In this document: piece by piece, positions 53,663 through 59,914 of the stretch | Layout: every line of letters begins with the position of its first letter | Numbering within the stretch: the first letter of the stretch is position 1 | NCBI GenBank assembly: GCA_035356615.1 | Contig: DAOQSN010000005.1 | Coordinates: 97,927-161,926 of the forward strand | Direction: 5' to 3' | DNA: 64,000 bases | Source of the DNA: JAKQDH01 sp029558835 | Lineage (GTDB): Bacteria; Planctomycetota; Phycisphaerae; UBA1845 | Position numbers and translations under genes: made by a program | Notes under the pieces: model-generated | Told to the model about the DNA's origin: nothing | Databases searched by the model: none | Seen by the model: the letters and a program-made list of their open reading frames with translations, nothing else

Positions 53663-54433
53663 ATGGACGTAGCTCTCTTCATCACGTGCCTGACGGACAC
53701 CTTCGAGCCCGGCGTGGGCGTGGCCGTCGTGCGGGTACTGCGGCACTTCGGCTGTCGTGTGCACTTCCCTAGTGCCCAGACGTGCTGCGGGCAGGCCCAC
53801 TACAACAACGGCTATCACGCCGCGGCGGCCGCGCTGGGCCGACGGATGGTCGATATTTTCGAGCCGTACCCCTATGTCGTGACGCCCTCGGGCTCCTGTG
53901 CGGCCATGGTCAGGCTGCATACGCCCGGGCTGCTGGCCGATGACCCGTGTTACGCCGCGCGGGCCCAGGCGCTCGCGGACAAGACGTGGGAGTTCGGGCA
54001 GTTCCTGCTCAACGTCCTGCATGCCGACCCGAAGGCGTTGCCCCGCGGCGCCGACGGACCGGTCACTTATCATTACAGTTGCCACCTGCGACACCTGCAA
54101 ACACCCGAGGAAGGCGTACGATTGGTAAGCGAGTTGCCCGGCATCGACTTCCGCCCGCTGGAGCGAATCGACCAGTGTTGCGGCTTCGGCGGCGCGTTTC
54201 ACGTGCTGTACCCCGACATCAGTGACGCGATGACGGGCGACAAACTCGACTGCATCGCGCGCACCGGTGCCCGCACGGTGGTCTGCAACGAGGCGGGCTG
54301 TGGCATGACGCTCGGCGGGGCGGCACGGCGGCGGGGGCTGAACGTCACCTTCAGACACGTGGCCGAGCTGTGGGCGGAACGTCTGGGAACGCTTGACGTA
54401 ACCCCTCACCCTCCCAGGGAAGTATGTGCTTAG
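53663..54433 (+). CDS. lutA: L-lactate oxidation iron-sulfur subunit LutA
   Basis: 256 aa from ATG 53663, whose MDVALFITCLTDTFEPGVG is the standard LutA N-terminus; a GTG at 53600 would add 21 residues without homology. Two CCG cysteine-rich domains are visible: PSAQTCCGQAHYNNGY and RIDQCCGFGGAFHVLYPD, plus CNEAGCGMTLGG. LutA acts with LutB and LutC in the cytoplasmic L-lactate dehydrogenase complex that converts L-lactate to pyruvate. lutB starts 269 bases downstream, beyond a repeat-filled gap. The last ten residues read through a CCCCTCACCCTCCCAGGGA fragment resembling repeat A. Confidence 0.9.
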   Translation: MDVALFITCLTDTFEPGVGVAVVRVLRHFGCRVHFPSAQTCCGQAHYNNGYHAAAAALGRRMVDIFEPYPYVVTPSGSCAAMVRLHTPGLLADDPCYAARAQALADKTWEFGQFLLNVLHADPKALPRGADGPVTYHYSCHLRHLQTPEEGVRLVSELPGIDFRPLERIDQCCGFGGAFHVLYPDISDAMTGDKLDCIARTGARTVVCNEAGCGMTLGGAARRRGLNVTFRHVAELWAERLGTLDVTPHPPREVCA

Positions 54434-54436
54434 CGT

Positions 54437-54540
54437 GGGTGCCATGCCCTCACCCGCCGCAGGCGGGGGTGGGCATGTGCCGCGTCCGCAGAGGCATGCT
54501 TACCCGCGACCGCGGTCGCGGGAAAGCATGGCACCCATAA
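54437..54540. repeat. Palindromic repeat region between lutA and lutB
   Basis: GGGTGCCATGCCCTCACCCG at the left and GGGAAAGCATGGCACCCAT at the right are outer inverted arms. Inside are a CCGCAGGCGGGGGTGGGCATG unit and CGCGACCGCGGTCGCG (palindrome). It resembles family B in its GGTGCCATG/CATGGCACC ends but has a different core. Confidence 0.65.
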
Positions 54541-54562
54541 CGCCAAAGACGCTGAACACGCA

Positions 54563-54651
54563 CCCAGGGAGAGGGGTGCAGGTGGGGGTCAGAGCTGTGC
54601 AGCATTCCCCCTGCACCCTACGCTTTCCCCCACGGGGGAGAGGGACTCTGT
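54563..54651. repeat. Dispersed repeat family A, paired copies
   Basis: CCAGGGAGAGGGGTGCAGGTGG...CCCCCTGCACCCTACGCTTTCCCCC...GGGGGAGAGGGACT: two family A units in opposite orientation around a TGCAG/CTGCA core. It lies 50 bases upstream of lutB. Confidence 0.72.
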
Positions 54652-54702
54652 TCGGATGCGCGGGATCGCCCACGACGATTCCGGCGTCCGAGAGGACCTG
54701 CG

Positions 54703-56121
54703 ATGAATGACGCTTTGTCGCCATTCCGTACCGCGGTGGCGGCCGCCCTGGCCGATGCCGGACTGCGGGCTGCGCTGTACTCCGCGACGTCCAACAAGCA
54801 GGCGGTGCACAAGACCGGCATCGACCAGCTTCACGATGCCGACGCCCTGCGGGAGCTGGCCGGGAGCATCAAGCAACATACGCTCGATCACCTGGACACG
54901 TATCTGAGTCAGTTTGTTGCGCGGGTTGAGGATCGCGGCGGGCACGTCCACTTCGCGCCCACGGCCGGGGAGGCATGCGTGGCCCTCACGCGGATCGCCC
55001 GGCAGCACGGTCTGCGCCTTTGCGTCAAGGCCAAGTCGATGACGACGGAGGAGATTGGTCTGACCGCGGCTTTGGAGGCCGACGGCGTCCAGGTGGTCGA
55101 AACGGACTTGGGCGAGTTCATTGTGCAGATCGATCATGATCGGCCCAGCCACATCGTCACCCCGATCATCCACAAGAACCGCCGGGTTATCGCGCGGGCG
55201 TTCGAGCGTGAGCTGGGCGTGGCTTACACGGAAGACCCGCAGGAACTGACGCAGCATGCCCGACGGCACCTGCGCGACATCTTCCGCCGCTGCGACCTCG
55301 GCATCACCGGCGTGAACTTCGCGGTGGCCGAGACGGGCACCATCTGCCTGTGTACGAACGAAGGCAACGGGCGGCTGACGCTGACGCGCCCGCGCGTGCA
55401 CGTGGCCGTGATGGGCATCGAGAAGCTCGTGCCGCGCATGCAGGACCTGGCCGTGTTCCTGAAGCTGCTGGCCCGCTCGGGCACCGGTCAGCCGCTGACG
55501 TGCTACACGTCGCTGATCACCGGCCCGCGTCGCGCGGACGACGCCGACGGGCCCGCCGAGCTGCACGTGGTCATCGTGGACAACGGGCGCAGCGACATCC
55601 TGGCCGGTCCCTACCGCCAGATTCTGCGTTGCATCCGGTGCGGCGCCTGCCTGAATGCCTGCCCGGTGTACAGCAAGATCGGCGGGCATGCGTATGACAG
55701 CGTCTACCCCGGCCCGGTGGGCAAGGTCCTGAGCCCGCTGCTGGCGACGCTGGCCCGATACCCTGATTTGCCCCAGGCGTCGAGCCTCTGCGGGCTGTGT
55801 CGCGAGGTCTGCCCGGTGCGGATCGACATCCCCGGGCTGCTCGTGCGGTTGCGGCGAGACCAGGTGCGGCAACGGGTGGTGGGGCGGACGCACCGGCGGC
55901 TTTTTCAATGGGCGGGATTGCTGCTGCGGTATCCTGCTTTGTACAGGCTTGGACAGGGGCTGGCGCGGGCGGTGCTTCGCCGGCGGTCCGAGGAGGGCTG
56001 GGTCCGGCAGGCGCCGGCGCTCATGCGGAGGATCACGGACCTGCACGATCTGCGTGCCCCGGCACCGCAGTCCTTCCGCACCCTATGGACCAGGAGTCGG
56101 AAGGATGAACGCCCTGCGTGA
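54703..56121 (+). CDS. lutB: L-lactate oxidation iron-sulfur subunit LutB
   Basis: 472 aa, full length. The N-terminal LUD-type domain includes KSMTTEEIGLTAALEADGV, ETDLGEFIVQ and the FAVAETGTICLCTNEGNGRL segment. The C-terminal ferredoxin-like part carries CIRCGACLNACPVYSKIGG and CGLCREVCPVRIDIPGLLVR, ligands for two [4Fe-4S] clusters. LutB passes electrons from lactate oxidation, presumably to the quinone pool. GAGAGG lies upstream of the ATG, and the gene overlaps lutC by 17 bases. Confidence 0.93.
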   Translation: MNDALSPFRTAVAAALADAGLRAALYSATSNKQAVHKTGIDQLHDADALRELAGSIKQHTLDHLDTYLSQFVARVEDRGGHVHFAPTAGEACVALTRIARQHGLRLCVKAKSMTTEEIGLTAALEADGVQVVETDLGEFIVQIDHDRPSHIVTPIIHKNRRVIARAFERELGVAYTEDPQELTQHARRHLRDIFRRCDLGITGVNFAVAETGTICLCTNEGNGRLTLTRPRVHVAVMGIEKLVPRMQDLAVFLKLLARSGTGQPLTCYTSLITGPRRADDADGPAELHVVIVDNGRSDILAGPYRQILRCIRCGACLNACPVYSKIGGHAYDSVYPGPVGKVLSPLLATLARYPDLPQASSLCGLCREVCPVRIDIPGLLVRLRRDQVRQRVVGRTHRRLFQWAGLLLRYPALYRLGQGLARAVLRRRSEEGWVRQAPALMRRITDLHDLRAPAPQSFRTLWTRSRKDERPA

Positions 56122-56800
56122 GAGCGTCCTCGCCGGTGTCCGCGTCGCGGCCGACTACCTGCCGCCCTCCGCACGTGAACCGTTGCCGCCGGTGACGCCG
56201 GACATTGTGCGGCAGCCGACGACGGGTGTCGGCCTGGTCGAGTTGTTCTGTCAGCGTGCCGCGGCGGTAGGTCTGCGGCCGGCCGTCGTTACTGAATCCG
56301 CGCTGCCACGGCATATCGGCGAGCTGCTGAGGAAGGCGGCCTCGGCTCAGGCCGCACCGTGCGGCGTGCTCGTGGAGCCCGATCTGCCCTGGCGGGAGCT
56401 GATCCTGGCGGCCGTGCCCGACTCGGTCAACGTGCTGACGCCGCCGGTCAGTGACGAACAGCTTTTCGCGGTCGGCGCCGGCATCAGTGGCGTTGCGGCG
56501 GCCGTTGCGGAGACCGGCAGCATCGTGTGCGTCAGCGGGCCGAGCCGGTGGCGGTCGCTGAGCCTGGTACCGCCGGTGCACATAGCCGTCGTGCGCGAGG
56601 AGCAGATTCTGCCCGACCTGCTTGACCTGTTGGCGACAGCGCCACCCGAGAATCTGCCGGCGCAGCTTGTGGTCATTACGGGCCCCAGCAAGACGGCCGA
56701 CATCGAGGGCATCCTCATCACCGGTGTGCACGGGCCCGGTGAGGTGCACGTCGTGGTGGTGACGGCCGAAGGGGAGATTGACCGCTCCCCCGGAACCTGA
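56105..56800 (+). CDS. lutC: L-lactate utilization protein LutC
   Basis: ATG 56105 overlaps lutB by 17 bases and gives 231 aa; the longer open frame to 55949 only reads lutB in another phase. A LUD domain is evident from SGVAAAVAETGSIVCVSG, SLVPPVHIAVVREEQI and the C-terminal signature SKTADIEGILITGVHGPGE. LutC is the third subunit of the lactate oxidation complex. Overlap with lutB implies coupled translation. Family B repeats follow. Confidence 0.92.
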   Translation: MNALRESVLAGVRVAADYLPPSAREPLPPVTPDIVRQPTTGVGLVELFCQRAAAVGLRPAVVTESALPRHIGELLRKAASAQAAPCGVLVEPDLPWRELILAAVPDSVNVLTPPVSDEQLFAVGAGISGVAAAVAETGSIVCVSGPSRWRSLSLVPPVHIAVVREEQILPDLLDLLATAPPENLPAQLVVITGPSKTADIEGILITGVHGPGEVHVVVVTAEGEIDRSPGT

Positions 56801-56818
56801 CGCTACGTAAGGCGCGGG

Positions 56819-57000
56819 AACTCCACGTAATGCGGCAATCGACCAACGGTGTGGGGTCGTATGGCCGAGCACAACGCTGCCATGCCGGACAAGGGTGGCA
56901 TGGCCAAGCGCAGCGCCGCCGTGGTTCTTCCCGTGCTCGAAGCGGCCGTCTGCAACCGCATGCCGGCGCCTTCGGCTTGGGCACGCCACCCTCTCGGTTT
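56819..57000. repeat. Dispersed repeat family B, copy 6 (complete, with extra left module)
   Basis: AACTCCACGTAATGCGGC, a diverged left module (GTATGGCCGAGCAC...GCTGCCATG, 56859-56884), a second left module (GGTGGCATGGCCAAGCG...GCCGCC, 56894-56920) and the right module (GCATGCCGGCGCCTTCG...GGGCACGCCACC, 56957-56990). It occupies the convergent gap between lutC and tatC. Confidence 0.8.
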
Positions 57001-57025
57001 CCCGTTTGGGTGGGCCTGTTCAGGC

Positions 57026-58069
57026 TCAGCTTGCTCGTTCGCCCTGGGTCATCCGGCGTTCAGAGACGCGCGCCACCAGCAATCCCAGCTCGAACAGCAG
57101 ATACATGGGGATAGCCAATAGGAGTTGGCTGACCACATCCGGCGGCGTCAGCACGGCCGCCAGGATGACCACCACGAGCAGCACGTAGCGCCGCGCCCGC
57201 GCCATCATGGCCGTGGTGACCAGCCCCGTCAGCGCCAGGAAGAACACTGCGACCGGCAGTTCGAACGCCAACCCGAACGCCAACGCCAGCAGCAACACGA
57301 ACGAGATGTAGAAGTCGATGGCAAACTGGCTGTGTACCGGCGAACGGCTCTCCCAGAGTTCCAACGGTACGTACATCACGCCGTGAGACGTTTTGAACAT
57401 CAGCGCCCGCACAGTGCTGTTGACCCAGACGTCGCCGTCCCGCGGATCGAGTGGGTCTTCGGCTAGCACCGGCAGCCGCGGCCGGCCCTCCTCCGGTTGT
57501 ACTGCTTGCACGGCTTCCTGCTTAGGCAACAGCAGGCTCTGGATGCCGACCGGGCTCAGTTCAGGCAGGTTGAACGCCCGGTTGAACGTGACGAAGAACA
57601 GCAGCACAATCGGCAAGACCACGTAGTAAAGGAACACCACTCCGAGGGTGAACAGCACGACCGTGGCGGGGGCGAACAGCTTCACGAACCGCTTCTCACG
57701 CCGGTAAAGCCCCGCCGCTACGAACTGCCAGAACTGCCACAACACCCACGGCATGGCCACGATCAGCCCCGTGAGGAACCCGATCTTGAGATAGGCCGCG
57801 AACGCCGCCGGCGGCGACAACGCCTGCAACTCCGGTCGCAGTCCGGCACTGTGCTGCACCACCAGCAATGGCTGGAACAGAAAGACCAGGATCTGTTTGG
57901 CGAAGGCGAAAGCCACGATCGTCGTGACCAGCACGCCCAGCAAGGAGTAGATGACCCGCTGACGCAGCTCCTCCAAATGGTCGCCGAAGGACATGCGCCG
58001 ATCGTCCTCGGGTTCGCCCGAGTCGAGACGGGTCTGCGGGGGGACGGCTGCCGGCGCGCTTCCGGTCAT
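57026..58069 (-). CDS. tatC: Sec-independent protein translocase TatC with enlarged periplasmic loop
   Basis: 347 aa versus about 250-260 for typical TatC. The N-terminal DRRMSFGDHLEELRQRVIYS (with the conserved Glu of the twin-arginine signal site), WQFWQFVAAGLYRREKRF and FGLAFELPVAVFFLALTG (conserved Glu) are present, as is C-terminal LTPPDVVSQLLLAIPMYLLFELG. The extra length is a hydrophilic segment of about 85 residues (roughly 180-265) in the periplasmic loop between the third and fourth helices. It contains a Pro/Glu-rich portion. tatA/B are not adjacent. A good promoter abuts the ATG. Confidence 0.94.
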   Translation of the reverse strand: MTGSAPAAVPPQTRLDSGEPEDDRRMSFGDHLEELRQRVIYSLLGVLVTTIVAFAFAKQILVFLFQPLLVVQHSAGLRPELQALSPPAAFAAYLKIGFLTGLIVAMPWVLWQFWQFVAAGLYRREKRFVKLFAPATVVLFTLGVVFLYYVVLPIVLLFFVTFNRAFNLPELSPVGIQSLLLPKQEAVQAVQPEEGRPRLPVLAEDPLDPRDGDVWVNSTVRALMFKTSHGVMYVPLELWESRSPVHSQFAIDFYISFVLLLALAFGLAFELPVAVFFLALTGLVTTAMMARARRYVLLVVVILAAVLTPPDVVSQLLLAIPMYLLFELGLLVARVSERRMTQGERAS

Positions 58070-58078
58070 GGAGAGAGG

Positions 58079-58107
58079 ATTCTAGGGATGGTTTGGCAGG
58101 TGGTCAA
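58079..58107 (-). promoter_or_regulatory. Sigma70-like promoter of tatC, near-leaderless
   Basis: On the minus strand TTGACC (58107-58102), 17 bases, TAGAAT (58084-58079), then nine bases and the ATG at 58069. The bases between (CCTCTCTCC) contain no Shine-Dalgarno, so the message should have a leader of zero to three bases. Confidence 0.65.
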
Positions 58108-58150
58108 TCGGCGCCGGGTTGCATGGCCGGCAACGTCACACGGATTGCTT

Positions 58151-59584
58151 CTAGGGTACGGGCGGCGCCGGCTTCGGCTCCGGGAGTGTCAGCGGCGCGC
58201 TAAGCTGCTGGGTGACCAGCATGCCCGTGGGCAGAGGGTCGCGCAGGACCGGCGGCACGCGCTCGTTGCCCAGGATTTCCCGTCCGCCGAGGGCCTGCCA
58301 CCTGCGGTTGCTCAGGTTGACGTAGCGGAACTGCGCCCTCGGCAGTTCGCCCGCCACGGCGGGCGCCTGCCTTGCGCACGCCGCCTGAAACTCCTCCGTC
58401 GTGATCCGGGCGAGTTCCACCGCCGCTCCAGGGGCCACTTCCGTGATCGCCTCCGCCCGGAAGTCGCCGAGGGTGAGGTGACGCGGGCCGGCCTGCATGA
58501 TCTCGACCGCTCGGTCACCGGCTCCGGCCAACCACGTGCCCTGGGCGAACGGAGCGGCCGGCCCGAAGTTGCGGTTCACGCGTAGCGGCACATCCCGATG
58601 ATTCGTCAACCGCGCCACCAGCGTCCCCTCTTCGAGGGCAACGCTGACCGAGCACAGCGCCGCGTCGCGGGCGACCGAGGCCGGGGCAGGCTCCCGCACC
58701 TTCACCAGCAGGTGGTTGCTGACCACGCGCCCAACCTGCTGTGCCGCCAGTACCTCGTCGTCCCAGCGGGGCACATACTCGATGACCAGGGTATGGGCGC
58801 CGGCCTCCAGAAGGGGGAACCGCGCCCAGCCGCGGTTAACTTCGGGCAACTCGAGGACGACGGTCTCGCCCGGGGCCAGCGTGGAAGTCGGCCCCGCGAC
58901 CAGGCGATCCGCGACCGCCTTGGCGGCACCCTCCGCCTCGTCTAAATCCTGCACCCGCAGGTCCACCGGCCGTCCACCCGGACCGCGACATTCTGCAAAC
59001 TCGGCGAAGTCCAGCATGTCGCCCGCCCGCAGGACACCTTCGGCAAGCGCGGCCCGACGCGCCGCGTCCGTCTCGAACGGCACGCGTGCCGGAAACTCCG
59101 ACCGATTCGTGAACGTCAGCCGCACCGTCAACGGGTCGTTCCAGGCGATCTCTTCACGCGCCGCGGTCAAGCGCACCTCGACGCCGGCAAAGAGCAGGTT
59201 GTCGAAGACGGCCAGTATCTTGCGGGCCCGCAGGGCGACCTCGAAGTCATCGCCTTCGGCCGCTGCTCGGAGCTTCGCGGCCGCCGGCATGCCGATCGCA
59301 CAAAGGCGGCGAGTGGCGTGCGTGCGCCGCTCGAACGCCGCATCTCCGAGGAGCTTGACGAGTTCATCGATCTCCTGCGCCGTGGCCGGAGCCGTAAGGG
59401 TGGCTGGCTCAGCCGGGTGGCTGTCCGACGGGGCGGCGGTCGCCGGTGGCCGGTTATCAGGTGTGTGGGGGGTGGGGGGGGCCGGCTGTTGCTCAGGCGG
59501 TGTGCCGGCCGCGATGGCGCCGCAGGCCAACACGCACGCCAGGAGCCGTGCCGTTACCGTGCCGTATACCTTCACGTGCCCCAT
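58151..59584 (-). CDS. Exported protein of unknown function
   Basis: Start taken at ATG 59584 (or 59590), which begins a signal sequence (TARLLACVLACGAIAAG; VLAC could be a lipobox), giving 477 aa; the open frame upstream to 59788 has no signal features. A Pro/Thr/Ala-rich linker (about 33-65) is followed by a helical HEAT-like segment (EIDELVKLLGDAAFERRTHATRRL, AAAKLRAAAEGDDFEVALRARKIL). Immunoglobulin-like beta domains follow (VRLTFTNRSEFPARVPFET, ETVVLELPEVNRGWARFPL, LVARLTNHRDVPLRVNRNFG). Such layouts occur in periplasmic scaffolding proteins. No family identified. Confidence 0.75.
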   Translation of the reverse strand: MGHVKVYGTVTARLLACVLACGAIAAGTPPEQQPAPPTPHTPDNRPPATAAPSDSHPAEPATLTAPATAQEIDELVKLLGDAAFERRTHATRRLCAIGMPAAAKLRAAAEGDDFEVALRARKILAVFDNLLFAGVEVRLTAAREEIAWNDPLTVRLTFTNRSEFPARVPFETDAARRAALAEGVLRAGDMLDFAEFAECRGPGGRPVDLRVQDLDEAEGAAKAVADRLVAGPTSTLAPGETVVLELPEVNRGWARFPLLEAGAHTLVIEYVPRWDDEVLAAQQVGRVVSNHLLVKVREPAPASVARDAALCSVSVALEEGTLVARLTNHRDVPLRVNRNFGPAAPFAQGTWLAGAGDRAVEIMQAGPRHLTLGDFRAEAITEVAPGAAVELARITTEEFQAACARQAPAVAGELPRAQFRYVNLSNRRWQALGGREILGNERVPPVLRDPLPTGMLVTQQLSAPLTLPEPKPAPPVP

Positions 59585-59879
59585 ACGCATCGTTCGACCG
59601 TCCGTGGGGGCGAATGCCACCGTCGCCCCAACCACCCGATGGCGCCGGAGCAACGGTACGCCGCGTAACCCACGCGGCAACCACGCACGATAGGGGACGC
59701 CACGAATTCCCGCAAGCTGATACGCATTCCACCGGGCGGTCGCGCCGTGCCGATTCGCAGCCGCCCGCTGCAGAACGCGAGTGCGCAAACATGGCCGACC
59801 GACGTTGGGATTCGCTCACTCCCCGACGGCCGTGGCTCAGATCGCCGGTGCCCTCGGCATGGGCATGCGTCCGGGTCGG

Positions 59880-59908
59880 TTTTCGCGCTGAGTCGCCCCC
59901 TGTAGAAT
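59880..59908 (+). promoter_or_regulatory. Candidate leaderless promoter for the TMTC-like gene
   Basis: TTTTCG (59880-59885, weak), 17 bases, TAGAAT (59903-59908), then six bases and the GTG start at 59915. The geometry is the same as that of the promoter at 20072-20100. Confidence 0.45.
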
Positions 59909-59914
59909 GCGTGG

